64,000 nt of DNA, taken from assembly GCA_946545645.1 (NCBI GenBank), contig CAMNNQ010000051.1, forward strand, positions 62,001 through 126,000, given 5' to 3'. The translations under genes were made by a program, and so were the position numbers. How positions within the stretch are numbered: the first letter of the stretch is position 1; each line of letters opens with the position of its first letter. This DNA is from an uncultured Clostridia bacterium (GTDB taxonomy: Bacteria; Bacillota; Clostridia; Oscillospirales; Ruminococcaceae). The notes under the pieces were generated by a model. The model did no database searches. It was not told the origin of the DNA and saw only the letters and a list, made by a program, of their open reading frames with translations. Positions 6,818 to 15,462 of this stretch are shown here, in pieces.

Positions 6818-8742
6818 AGACAAGAAAGATCATTTCGGTCTCGGCAGCATTGATGCTCGCGCTGGCGTCCGTTCCGACAACTGCGTTTGCTGCCGCAGAA
6901 TCCAAACAGATGACAGTAAGAGTCATCGTCGAAAACACTACGTTCTCAAAAGAGGAGGGCGCTGAATGGGATGGGCTGCTGATTGACAGCACTGTCGCCA
7001 TTGACGAGAGCTCGACAGCATTCACTGCTTTTGAAGCAGCTCTTAAAGCCTCTGAAAAGAGCCTTTCGGCATCAGGCGACTGGGTAATTGATATTTCCGG
7101 AGTAGGTGATAAAACAAAGTCTCCAGAAATGTTTGCCGGATGGACATTCACAGTCAACGATTGGTTTGCGACAGATACGATGGGGTCATTCAAAGCAGCA
7201 GACAAGACACTTGCTGACGGTGATGTTATAGATGTTCAATATACTGAGACCTGGTCTGATCTGGGCGGAGATTTTTCTAATAACAATACAGCTCTGAAAG
7301 CCCTTGATTTCTCTGCAGGAACTCTTGCTCCTGAATTTGACCCTGATGTAAAGGAATATACACTTTCATTGGGAAATGCCACAGAAGTTATAACTGGTGC
7401 TGCTGCTGCAAACAAAAACTTCCAGGTAAGAGCATACAAAAATGAGTATGCTCCTGGTTCGGACTCTCATTTCAGGCCGACAGATTCAATACAGGTTTAC
7501 GATGGAGACAAGATCATCATCGGCGTCGGAAACAGTGAATGGCCGTCAATGAACAACGGTCAGACAGAGACGGTATATACAATAAATATAAAGTCCGATA
7601 TCACTGCCGATGCAGTTGCTGCTGCCGCAGAGGTAGAGAAGATGATCGAAGAGATGGGCGAGGCGTCTCTAGAGAATGAAGATAAGATCAGGGCTGCCGA
7701 AGCCGCTTATCTCAGGCTCAGCGATACCGCAAAGGGTCTTGTCACCAACAGAGATAAGCTGAACGATACTCTTGAGGAGCTGGATGATCTCAAGGCCGCT
7801 CAGTTAGAAAAGACATTTGACGATGTCTTTAAAGCGACTGCCGATACAGTTGCAAAAGCTCAGCCTGCTGTTGGCAGCGAGTGGAAGATGATCGGTCTTG
7901 CAAGGGCCGGATCGCTGGGAGATGCACGCGACCGGTTCATCGCATCCCTTAAACAATATACTGCAGAGGCAGATGGCAATAAGCTCAATGCGAGGAGATC
8001 TACAGAGAATTCAAAGGAGTCTGTCGCTGCTGCTGCTCTCGGTTGTGATCCTTCGGCTTTTGCCGGTAAGGATCTGACCGCTCCGCTCTCGGATAAGGAT
8101 TACATATCTGCTCAGGGTATAACCGGTCTCATCTGGTCTAATATCGCTCTGACAGGCCTTGGAAAGACTCCTGCGGCGACAGATGATCTGCTGGCTGCTC
8201 AGCTTGAGAACGGCGCATTCTCTTTCGACGGCAAGACAGCCGATGTTGATATTACCGCTATGTGCATTACAGCCCTGGCTAAGGTGCCTGAGGCAAAAGC
8301 TGCCATAAACAAAGCAGTTGAATGGCTTGCTTCCCGGATCGGAGAGAATGGCTCTTTCGGCAGCTGTGAGTCCGATGCTCAGGTCATCATTGCTCTTACT
8401 TCTGTTAACAGTGATCCCGGTTCTGCAATACCGATGGACGTATCAGGCTTTCTGAGTTCATTCATAAAAAACTATTACCTCGGAAACGGAGAGTTCGCTC
8501 ATACGATCGGAGGTGGTGCCAACGATATGGCTACCGAACAGGCATTTCTTGCTTTAGTTTCGATCCGCAGGTTAATTAACGGCGAAACTGCTCTTTATGA
8601 TTTTTCCGATATGCAGCTCGTTCCAGTTGATGCTGAAAAGAACAGCGATCCGCTTCCTGACACCGGAGCTGCTGCGGGAGGCCTAGTCGCTGTAATTCTT
8701 GCAGGGGTATGTATTTATCTTTCCGGGAAGAAACATTCATAA
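6814..8742 (+). CDS. LPXTG cell-wall-anchored, intrinsic-factor-like putative cobalamin-binding protein
   Basis: The 642-residue protein reads in modules. Residues 1-26 are a signal peptide cleaved after AFA. Residues about 30-147 are DUF4430-like, with GWTFTVNDWF near 109 and GDVIDVQY. Residues about 150-265 form a cadherin-like beta-sandwich (ALKALDFSAGTLAPEF, then YTLSLG and YTINI). Residues 268-335 are a charged helical spacer. Residues about 335-600 are an alpha/alpha-barrel of prenyltransferase/terpene-cyclase type with DVDITAMCITALAK. LPDTG (614-618) is followed by a hydrophobic stretch and GKKHS, a sortase signal. DUF4430 and an alpha/alpha barrel are the two domains of animal intrinsic factor and transcobalamin. 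The riboswitch and downstream ECF genes support cobalamin capture at the wall. Binding itself is inferred. Confidence 0.85.
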   Translation: MKTRKIISVSAALMLALASVPTTAFAAAESKQMTVRVIVENTTFSKEEGAEWDGLLIDSTVAIDESSTAFTAFEAALKASEKSLSASGDWVIDISGVGDKTKSPEMFAGWTFTVNDWFATDTMGSFKAADKTLADGDVIDVQYTETWSDLGGDFSNNNTALKALDFSAGTLAPEFDPDVKEYTLSLGNATEVITGAAAANKNFQVRAYKNEYAPGSDSHFRPTDSIQVYDGDKIIIGVGNSEWPSMNNGQTETVYTINIKSDITADAVAAAAEVEKMIEEMGEASLENEDKIRAAEAAYLRLSDTAKGLVTNRDKLNDTLEELDDLKAAQLEKTFDDVFKATADTVAKAQPAVGSEWKMIGLARAGSLGDARDRFIASLKQYTAEADGNKLNARRSTENSKESVAAAALGCDPSAFAGKDLTAPLSDKDYISAQGITGLIWSNIALTGLGKTPAATDDLLAAQLENGAFSFDGKTADVDITAMCITALAKVPEAKAAINKAVEWLASRIGENGSFGSCESDAQVIIALTSVNSDPGSAIPMDVSGFLSSFIKNYYLGNGEFAHTIGGGANDMATEQAFLALVSIRRLINGETALYDFSDMQLVPVDAEKNSDPLPDTGAAAGGLVAVILAGVCIYLSGKKHS

Positions 8743-8767
8743 TACAAGGAACTGACGGAGGCTTTCT

Positions 8768-9589
8768 ATGTCTGAGAAATTAAAAAGGCTGATAAAGCCC
8801 GGGATAGCGGTGCTGCTGATCGCCGCTGTGCTGATCGTAGCATATATATCAGGCGGGAAAGTCTCCGATAAAGCCCCTTCATCAGGTGAGACTACAGGAA
8901 CTGTCAGCACGGGGCTTCAGACAGTCTCCGCAGCTGAGACGACGACTCTTACGGCCGGATCTGTTACATCTGCTCCGGCCGAAAGTGTGATTACTGTCAG
9001 TACCGTTACTGTGACCGAAAGCGTTTCTGAGACATCCTCAAGCCTTTCTGCTGAAACAGTACAGACCAAGCCTGCTGTTACTTCGTCTGTAAAACCAGCG
9101 ACACAGGTAACTCAGGCTGCGACAACACCTTCGGTAACATCAGAAACAGCTCCTCCACCCGTATCTCCTAAAGGAAAGACCTGTTCTTTTATGATCTCCT
9201 GCGCAACAGTGTTCGATAATCCGGAAAAACTTGTTCCCGGGTTGATAGATTACCTTCCGAAGGACGGGATGATCTTCCCAAAGAGCGAGGTCGAATTTCA
9301 CGACGGCGAAACAGTTTATGATCTGACAGCCAGGATATGCAAAGAGAATGGCATCAGTTTTGAATCCTCAAAAATAGCGATGACGACCAACAAATATATC
9401 GAAGGGATAGGAGATCTTTATGAATTTGATGCCGGAGATCTCTCCGGATGGATGTATTCTGTCAACGGAAAGTTCCCGCAGATGAGCACTTCTCAGTTCG
9501 CTGTATCCGAAGGAGATGTTATCGAAGTCGTTTTTTCCTGCAATATCGGGGTCGATGTCGGAGACGATTATTTCAGCAAGGTCGGATGA
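8768..9589 (+). CDS. Membrane-anchored DUF4430 protein, putative cobalamin-binding
   Basis: The 273-residue protein has a basic N-terminus and one hydrophobic segment (about 11-31) acting as an uncleaved anchor or signal. A long Ser/Thr/Val-rich linker (about 37-137) follows, then a DUF4430 domain (about 140-265) with DGETVYDLTARICKENG, DLSGWMYSVNG near residue 227 and EGDVIEVVFSC. The linker would hold the domain out from the membrane, between the wall-anchored protein upstream and the ECF transporter downstream. A relay role handing substrate to the transporter is an inference. A good ribosome site (CGGAGG) precedes the ATG. Confidence 0.83.
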   Translation: MSEKLKRLIKPGIAVLLIAAVLIVAYISGGKVSDKAPSSGETTGTVSTGLQTVSAAETTTLTAGSVTSAPAESVITVSTVTVTESVSETSSSLSAETVQTKPAVTSSVKPATQVTQAATTPSVTSETAPPPVSPKGKTCSFMISCATVFDNPEKLVPGLIDYLPKDGMIFPKSEVEFHDGETVYDLTARICKENGISFESSKIAMTTNKYIEGIGDLYEFDAGDLSGWMYSVNGKFPQMSTSQFAVSEGDVIEVVFSCNIGVDVGDDYFSKVG

Positions 9590-9590
9590 T

Positions 9591-10481
9591 ATGAAGGTAT
9601 CTGCTTTTTCAAAACTTCACCCATTCAGCATTTTTCTTTATTTTATATTGCTTTTTTGCTCGGGTGCATTTACCATGCACCCTTGCTTTATTGCGCTCTC
9701 TTTTATAGGAGCTCTTATATTTGCTCTTTGTCTCCGGGGTGTTGAGATACTGAAAAAGTGGTACCTGCTGCTTTTCCCTTTGCTGACTGCAGCGGTAGTC
9801 AATTTTCTGTTCAATCACCGTGGCAGGACAAAGCTGTGCTATCTTCCTTCGGGGAATGCACTGACTCTGGAAGCACTGGCATACGGTCTGGCATCAGGTG
9901 TCATGCTCAGCGCTGTAATGATATGGTGCTATTGCTTTTACAAAACTTTTTCGTCTGATAAGCTGATGTGTCTGACAGGGAAAATATTTCCTGCGCTTAC
10001 GGTCATGCTCTCGATGACATTAAGGGCAATACCGCTTACTGTAAGGCGGTTCAGAGAGATAAGCGATGCCAGATCGCAGATCGGTCGCGGGCCGAGGGAC
10101 GGGAGTATCGTTCAGAGGCTCAGAAATCTGGCTGCGATTTTTTCTATTCTGATAATGCGCTCACTGGAAAGCTCGGTCGTTACTGCTGATTCGATGAAAA
10201 GCCGGGGTTACGGTCTACCGGGGAGGACCTCATTTGACAGATTCAGATTTACGTTAAAAGACATTCTGTTTGTTCTGGTTTCAGCGGGGCTGTTTGCAGC
10301 GGCATTATTCGGTCTTTTAAACGACGGGGCTGTATTCCGGTATTATCCCGCTTTCTATTTTTCGGAGATAGGTGTCACAGGAGTTGTTGAACTTGCAGGC
10401 TTCGGGTCATTATGCTTTCTGCCTGGAATATATGAGCTTTTGGAGGAAGTAAGATGGAGATCGTTAATATCAAGTCTTTGA
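9591..10481 (+). CDS. ecfT: ECF transporter transmembrane subunit EcfT
   Basis: The 296-residue membrane protein has several hydrophobic segments in its first 130 residues and near the C-terminus. Between them is the cytoplasmic coupling region with basic motifs ISDARSQIGRG and DSMKSRGYG, the Arg-Gly signatures that contact the ATPases in EcfT proteins. The start at 9591 follows the previous stop by one base; an upstream in-frame start lies inside the preceding gene. It overlaps the fused ATPase/S gene by 28 bases, so T, A and S parts are made together. In the context of the riboswitch it should serve a cobalamin-specific ECF transporter. Confidence 0.9.
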   Translation: MKVSAFSKLHPFSIFLYFILLFCSGAFTMHPCFIALSFIGALIFALCLRGVEILKKWYLLLFPLLTAAVVNFLFNHRGRTKLCYLPSGNALTLEALAYGLASGVMLSAVMIWCYCFYKTFSSDKLMCLTGKIFPALTVMLSMTLRAIPLTVRRFREISDARSQIGRGPRDGSIVQRLRNLAAIFSILIMRSLESSVVTADSMKSRGYGLPGRTSFDRFRFTLKDILFVLVSAGLFAAALFGLLNDGAVFRYYPAFYFSEIGVTGVVELAGFGSLCFLPGIYELLEEVRWRSLISSL

Positions 10482-13012
10482 GCTTTACATATTCAGGCGC
10501 CTGCTCGGCAGCACTCATGGAAGCTGATCTTAATGTTCGTAAGGGCGAATTTGTTGTTATCTGCGGCGGGACCGGCAGCGGAAAAAGTACTCTCCTCCGG
10601 CTCATGAAGCCTGTACTGGCTCCTGCGGGAGTGAAAAGCGGGTGTATTAGGCTTTTTGGAAGAGATGTAAATGAGCTTTCTGACCGAGAACAGGCTGAAC
10701 ATATAGGTTTTGTAGCTCAGGACCCGGAAAGTATGATAGTTACTGATAAGGTCTGGCACGAGCTTGCATTCTCTCTTGAAAGCCTTGGCAAGGATAAGGA
10801 CTTTATACGTCGCAGGATAGCTGAGATCGCAGAGTTTTTCGGGTTTACTGAAATGCTGGACAGGCAATCCGATGAGCTGTCAGGCGGGCAGAAGCAGCTT
10901 CTCTCGCTTGCCTCTGCACTGACTGCTTCTCCGGATCTGCTTATCCTTGACGAGCCCTCTGCCAGACTCGACCCTATTGCTGCAGAGCAATTGTTTTCAA
11001 ATCTATCAAAAATCAACCGCGAACTTGGAACGACGGTCATTGTCAGTGAACACAGACTTGACTCTATAATCCCTTATGCCGACAGACTGGTTTGTCTTGA
11101 AAAGGGAAGATTTGTATGTGACCTTACGGTCTCAGAAATCGGCAGAGAAAAGCTCACGGAGCATATGCTTCGGATGCTTCCTGTTCCGGCCAGAGTTTGG
11201 TTTTCATGCGAAGGCAGCGGAAAATGCCCTGTCTGTGTTGCAGATGGGAGAAAATGGCTGGAAGAGTGTCTGAAAGGCAAAGAGCTGTTATATGCACCGG
11301 AAACGCCTCCGGTATCCGATGTTATCGCTTTGAAGGCCTCACATCTTTGCTTTAGGTATGAAAAAAACTGCCCGGATGTGCTTAAAGAGCTTTCTCTTAC
11401 CGTTATGAAAGGGGAGCATTTCGGTATACTCGGAGGGAACGGAGTCGGAAAGAGCACGCTTTCGGCTGTCGTATGCGGGCTGCGTAAGCAATATTCCGGT
11501 AAAGTTGAGCTCTCCGGAAAGGCGGTCATGCTTCCGCAGACGCCTTCATCGCTTTTCTGTCGGGATACGGTCTATGATGATCTTAATGAAATGACAGATG
11601 ATAAAGAAAGGATCTCTGAGGTCATTGCTCTCTGTGAGCTGGAGAGCCTTACTGACAGGCATCCGTTTGATCTTTCCGGAGGAGAGATACAGAGAGCTGC
11701 GCTGGCTAAGCTTCTGCTTTGCGGGGCTGATATATTAGTCCTTGATGAGCCTTCAAAGGGGCTTGATGCACGTTCAAAGACAAGGTTGGCAGCGATTACT
11801 GCTTCACTCTGCCGGCAGGGAGCCACAGTTATCACTGTAAGCCATGATATCGAATATATAGCTGATAATTGCACTAGATGCGCTATGCTCTTTGACGGAG
11901 AGCTTATCGGTACGGCTCCGCCAAAGGATTTCTTTGTTGGAAACAGTTTTTACACTACGGCTGCCTTGAGAATGTCCTGCGGGCTGGTAAATGTTGCAGT
12001 AACAACTGATGATCTTATTAAAGCTCTCGGATATGAGCCTGCAAAACGAGAAAAGATACACATTCCCGAAAGGCCGAACAAGCAAGAGCCGGAAAGCGTT
12101 TCTCGTGAAAAAAAGATGTCACCGGTCAAAGCGGCTGTCAAAGCTTTATCTTTAGGGGCATTCATATTTTCTGCACTTTGTTGCGCCGAGATCGTAACTG
12201 TTTTCAAGGAAAGGGCTTTTGTTCCTTATATACTTCTGGCTGCTTCTGTTCTGTTCCTTGCGCTGGCATTCACGGACGGCAGGGAAGTAAAGCACAATGT
12301 GCGCTCTGGGAGAAGGCCGTCGGCATATTCTGTTGCTGGCTCGGCAGTGATGCTTGGACTTATACCGCTGACAGTGCATCTCGGAGCGAGATATCTTGAT
12401 ACCGGAAAGTATCTGTTTATCTCGCTGGTCGTTATGCTTGAGGCATCGCTCCCTTTCTGGCTGCTTTTTGAAGGAAAAAAGCCGAAAGCCAGGGAGATAG
12501 CAGCGGTCTCAGTGCTTACTGCTTCGGCTGTTGCCGGGAGGATCGCTTTCTATATGCTGCCGCAGTTCAAGCCTGTGCTGGCGGTCGTTATCGTTTCGGG
12601 GGCAGCTTTCGGGAGTCAGACAGGCTTTATAGTCGGGTCAATGTCCATGCTTATATCGAATTTTATGTTCGGGCAGGGTCCATGGACTCCCTGGCAGATG
12701 TTTTCTATGGGGATATGTGGCTTCTTGGCAGGTGTGATATTTGATAAAGGCATCCTCCCCATGAGGCGTGAAGTCATTGCTATATGCGGGTTCTTTTCTG
12801 CCGTTGTGATATACGGAGGTATAGTCAACCCTTCGACGCTTTTCATAATGCACAATGAGGTAAGCAAGGCTTCTCTTACGGCAGCTTATGCCGCAGGTCT
12901 GCCGCTTGACATTATCCATGGTGCGGCAACAATGGGCTTTTTATATGCTCTCGCTCCGGCTGTTCTGAAAAAGCTGGAGAGACTGAAAGTAAAATACGAA
13001 TTCTTTGTGTAG
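10454..13012 (+). CDS. Fused ECF transporter: two ATPase domains plus S-component
   Basis: This 852-residue protein carries two ABC ATPase domains and a membrane domain. The first ATPase has Walker A GGTGSGKST (38-46), signature LSGGQKQ and Walker B LLILDEPSARLD. The second has GGNGVGKST, LSGGEIQR and ILVLDEPSKGLD. Between them is a Cys-containing linker (SCEGSGKCPVC). From about residue 555 the rest is hydrophobic and resembles an ECF S-component, with GQGPWTPWQMFSMGICGFL near the core of that family. So A1, A2 and S are in one chain, while T is separate. Both ATPase sites look intact. Riboswitch and DUF4430 neighbours point to cobalamin as substrate. GGAGGAAG precedes the ATG. Confidence 0.9.
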   Translation: MEIVNIKSLSFTYSGACSAALMEADLNVRKGEFVVICGGTGSGKSTLLRLMKPVLAPAGVKSGCIRLFGRDVNELSDREQAEHIGFVAQDPESMIVTDKVWHELAFSLESLGKDKDFIRRRIAEIAEFFGFTEMLDRQSDELSGGQKQLLSLASALTASPDLLILDEPSARLDPIAAEQLFSNLSKINRELGTTVIVSEHRLDSIIPYADRLVCLEKGRFVCDLTVSEIGREKLTEHMLRMLPVPARVWFSCEGSGKCPVCVADGRKWLEECLKGKELLYAPETPPVSDVIALKASHLCFRYEKNCPDVLKELSLTVMKGEHFGILGGNGVGKSTLSAVVCGLRKQYSGKVELSGKAVMLPQTPSSLFCRDTVYDDLNEMTDDKERISEVIALCELESLTDRHPFDLSGGEIQRAALAKLLLCGADILVLDEPSKGLDARSKTRLAAITASLCRQGATVITVSHDIEYIADNCTRCAMLFDGELIGTAPPKDFFVGNSFYTTAALRMSCGLVNVAVTTDDLIKALGYEPAKREKIHIPERPNKQEPESVSREKKMSPVKAAVKALSLGAFIFSALCCAEIVTVFKERAFVPYILLAASVLFLALAFTDGREVKHNVRSGRRPSAYSVAGSAVMLGLIPLTVHLGARYLDTGKYLFISLVVMLEASLPFWLLFEGKKPKAREIAAVSVLTASAVAGRIAFYMLPQFKPVLAVVIVSGAAFGSQTGFIVGSMSMLISNFMFGQGPWTPWQMFSMGICGFLAGVIFDKGILPMRREVIAICGFFSAVVIYGGIVNPSTLFIMHNEVSKASLTAAYAAGLPLDIIHGAATMGFLYALAPAVLKKLERLKVKYEFFV

Positions 13013-13026
13013 TATAATTCAAAAAT

Positions 13027-13074
13027 AAGGACCTTATCGGACTGCGGCTGTTGTTGCCGCCCGATAAGGTCCTT
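13027..13074. terminator. Bidirectional terminator between convergent genes
   Basis: A perfect 14-bp stem (AAGGACCTTATCGG with its complement at 13061-13074) separates the B12 operon from the convergent HD-domain gene. A/T runs lie on both sides. Confidence 0.85.
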
Positions 13075-13083
13075 TGTCCAGAA

Positions 13084-13683
13084 TCAGATCTTTCCGCCTT
13101 CGATCATAAATGTCGCTTCCATATCAGCAATATATACCGCCAGAGCCAGCGGGAACATTTCAAGTGCCTTTCCGATAGTGTTTTTGTTCTCTTCTCCCGA
13201 AAAGCCCATGTGCCAGCGTATCGCAAAGGCCTCTTCCCGTGACAGCCGCATGAATCCGGAGATTATATAGACGCTTTTCTCTCCGTGCCCGTATGGAAGT
13301 TCATCATTGAAGGAGTAGTAAGGGACTTTCTCCCAGACTCCCTGTTCATTTTTAGCGTTACGGAAGCTGGTCTCGTATATGTTGACTTTGCAGATATCAT
13401 GCAGGAGCCCGACTATGGCGATAGTTTCGTCAGAGACATTGAGACCGTATTCATCTTTGACTCTTTCACGCTCGCAGTAGGCTTTGAGACAACGGTATAC
13501 GTTGATGGAATGCTGGCAGAGACCGCCTTCAAAAGCACTGTGATATTTTGTCGAAGCAGGCGCGACGAAGAAATCGCTGTTTTCGGAGAGCAGATAATCC
13601 AGCAGCCTTTCCGAGCCGGGGCGAGCGATATTGTTTTTATAGATCGTTATAAATTCGTCCATAAGCAACTTTGTGTCGGTCAT
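13084..13683 (-). CDS. HD-domain phosphohydrolase-like protein
   Basis: The 199-residue cytoplasmic protein has an HD-type metal site spread over HSINVYR, LLHDICKVN, YGHGEKSVYII and IRWHMG. Such domains hydrolyse phosphomonoesters or phosphodiesters of nucleotides. The substrate is not evident, and no recognisable partner gene is adjacent. The start at 13683 is chosen because CGGAGG sits seven bases upstream; a TTG six codons earlier overlaps that site. A divergent promoter pair separates it from the HAD gene. Confidence 0.85.
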   Translation of the reverse strand: MTDTKLLMDEFITIYKNNIARPGSERLLDYLLSENSDFFVAPASTKYHSAFEGGLCQHSINVYRCLKAYCERERVKDEYGLNVSDETIAIVGLLHDICKVNIYETSFRNAKNEQGVWEKVPYYSFNDELPYGHGEKSVYIISGFMRLSREEAFAIRWHMGFSGEENKNTIGKALEMFPLALAVYIADMEATFMIEGGKI

Positions 13684-13706
13684 ACAGACACCTCCGTTCA
13701 ACTACT

Positions 13707-13735
13707 ATCATATCATAAAATGTTATAACTTTCAA
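13707..13735 (-). promoter_or_regulatory. Promoter of the HD-domain gene
   Basis: Minus-strand TTGAAA (13735-13730), 17-base spacer, TATGAT (13712-13707). Confidence 0.65.
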
Positions 13736-13745
13736 GAGGAAACTA

Positions 13746-13774
13746 TTGATTTGGCATGAAAAAAATGGTATAAT
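13746..13774 (+). promoter_or_regulatory. Promoter of the HAD phosphatase gene
   Basis: TTGATT (13746-13751), 17-base spacer, TATAAT (13769-13774). It is back to back with the HD-gene promoter. Confidence 0.75.
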
Positions 13775-13810
13775 TGATACAAACGTTTTAATTATAAAGG
13801 AGAAGGTCTT

Positions 13811-14467
13811 ATGAGGTTTTCGGGGATCATATTTGATTTTGATCTTACGCTTGCCGATTCGTCCGAAGCAATAATCCGCTGCTTCAAGCTCACACTGGAG
13901 CATTTCGGGTATCCCGGGCGCAGTGACCGGGATATATTTGATACCATCGGCAAAACGCTTCTTGATTCTTTTGATATACTGACCGGGATCCCGGATAATC
14001 CACAGAAAGAGGATATGCGAAAGTATTATGTCTCACAAGCAGATAAGTTCATGGCTTCCGGGACACATTTTTACCCTGAAACACTGCCTTTGCTTGATCT
14101 TCTGAGAGGGAAGGGCATTAAAACTGCTGTGGTCTCCTCAAAAATGAAATACCGCATCGAAGAAACATTTTTGCTTCATTTCGGAAGAGTCCCCGTTGAT
14201 TTGATCATCGGTCTGACGGATATGCCGAAGCCTAAGCCAGAGCCGGACGGCCTTTTCTTGGCAGCCCGGGAATTGGATCTCCCTGCGGGGGAGCTTCTGT
14301 ATGTCGGGGACAGCATGATCGATGCTGAAGCTGCACAAAATGCGGGGATCAATTTTGCGGCTGTTACGACAGGTCCGACTCCTGCCGGAGTGTTTGAAAA
14401 ATACCCTAATGTCGCTGTTCTTTCCGATATCGGAAAGGTAGCGGGTTTAATTGAAAATGATCGGTAA
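13811..14467 (+). CDS. HAD-superfamily phosphatase (phosphoglycolate phosphatase/PpaX-like)
   Basis: The 218-residue protein has all four HAD motifs: FDFDLTLADS (nucleophile Asp), VVSSK, KPKPEPDGL (Lys) and VGDSMIDAEAA. A helical cap lies between motifs I and II, as in class C1 phosphatases such as Gph and PpaX. It would dephosphorylate a small phosphorylated metabolite in the cytoplasm; the exact substrate is not readable. It has its own promoter and ends about 100 bases before the promoter of the next operon. AAGGAG precedes the ATG. Confidence 0.88.
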   Translation: MRFSGIIFDFDLTLADSSEAIIRCFKLTLEHFGYPGRSDRDIFDTIGKTLLDSFDILTGIPDNPQKEDMRKYYVSQADKFMASGTHFYPETLPLLDLLRGKGIKTAVVSSKMKYRIEETFLLHFGRVPVDLIIGLTDMPKPKPEPDGLFLAARELDLPAGELLYVGDSMIDAEAAQNAGINFAAVTTGPTPAGVFEKYPNVAVLSDIGKVAGLIENDR

Positions 14468-14496
14468 AATATAAATAAATATTGTGTTAATAAGCC

Positions 14497-14525
14497 TTGA
14501 AATCCGGCGCTGAAAATGTTATAAT
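14497..14525 (+). promoter_or_regulatory. Promoter of the yicC-to-spoVM operon
   Basis: TTGAAA (14497-14502), 17-base spacer, TATAAT (14520-14525). No strong terminator is seen until 27501, so up to 13 genes may share it. Confidence 0.75.
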
Positions 14526-14571
14526 AATTAGATGATAAAAGCAAAAGGATCACCCCGAAAGGAGCTAATAT

Positions 14572-15450
14572 ATGATCAAAAGCATGACCGGTTTCGGCAG
14601 AGAAAGAAAAGTCATCGCATCAAGAGAGATTCTTGTTGAGATAAGATCTGTCAACCACCGTTATTATGAATTCACAGCCAAGACGCCCCGCGCTTACGGC
14701 TATCTTGATGAAAAGCTCAAGGCTTTTATGCACGGAGCTATATCGAGAGGCAAGGTCGAGGTCCTGGTATCTATCTATAATCAGGAGGGCGTCAACGCCA
14801 ATATCGAGATCAACAAAGACATCGCAAAGGGATATCTGAACGCACTTCGCAGCTCTGCTGAGGAGCTCGGTCTTGAGGACGATCTCAAGCTATCCAATGT
14901 CCTGAGACTCCCGGATGTGTTTACTGTTGTTAAAGTGATCGACGATGAGGAAGAGATCTGGCAGCAGGTCAGTGAGGTCGCAGGAGCCGCTCTCGAAAAA
15001 TTTGTCGAGATGCGCAGGACAGAAGGCGAAAAGATGAATGCGGATATTACCGGAAGGCTCGATATGATCGAAGAGACAGTCGGGAAAGTCGAGAAGCTGA
15101 GCGCCGATTCTGTGGGCAACTACAGAAAGCGCCTCCACGATAAGCTGGCTGAGATACTCGAAGACCGGAATATCGATGAAGCACGCATCCTGACAGAAGC
15201 TGCTATATTTGCCGATAAGATTGCTGTCGATGAAGAAACGGTAAGGCTCCGCAGCCATATCGCTCAGTTCCGTGAGCTTCTTGCAAGCGGTGAGCCTGTA
15301 GGCAGGAAGCTTGACTTCCTCGTTCAGGAGATGAACCGTGAGGTCAACACTACCGGATCGAAATCCCAGGAGCTTGAGATCACAAGAATGGTCGTTGATA
15401 TGAAATCCGAGATCGAGAAGATCAGGGAGCAGATACAGAACATCGAGTAA
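14572..15450 (+). CDS. yicC: YicC-family endoribonuclease
   Basis: The 292-residue protein opens MIKSMTGFGR, the hallmark of the YicC family, and ends with the DUF1732 domain (GRKLDFLVQEMNREVNT). YicC of E. coli is an endoribonuclease acting on small RNA; the Firmicutes ortholog (YloC) is much less studied. It is the first gene of the operon and is followed after 12 bases by the remA-gmk fusion, as yloC precedes remA and gmk in Bacillus. CCGAAAGGAGC precedes the ATG. Confidence 0.94.
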   Translation: MIKSMTGFGRERKVIASREILVEIRSVNHRYYEFTAKTPRAYGYLDEKLKAFMHGAISRGKVEVLVSIYNQEGVNANIEINKDIAKGYLNALRSSAEELGLEDDLKLSNVLRLPDVFTVVKVIDDEEEIWQQVSEVAGAALEKFVEMRRTEGEKMNADITGRLDMIEETVGKVEKLSADSVGNYRKRLHDKLAEILEDRNIDEARILTEAAIFADKIAVDEETVRLRSHIAQFRELLASGEPVGRKLDFLVQEMNREVNTTGSKSQELEITRMVVDMKSEIEKIREQIQNIE

Positions 15451-15462
15451 GGAGGGCTTTCT

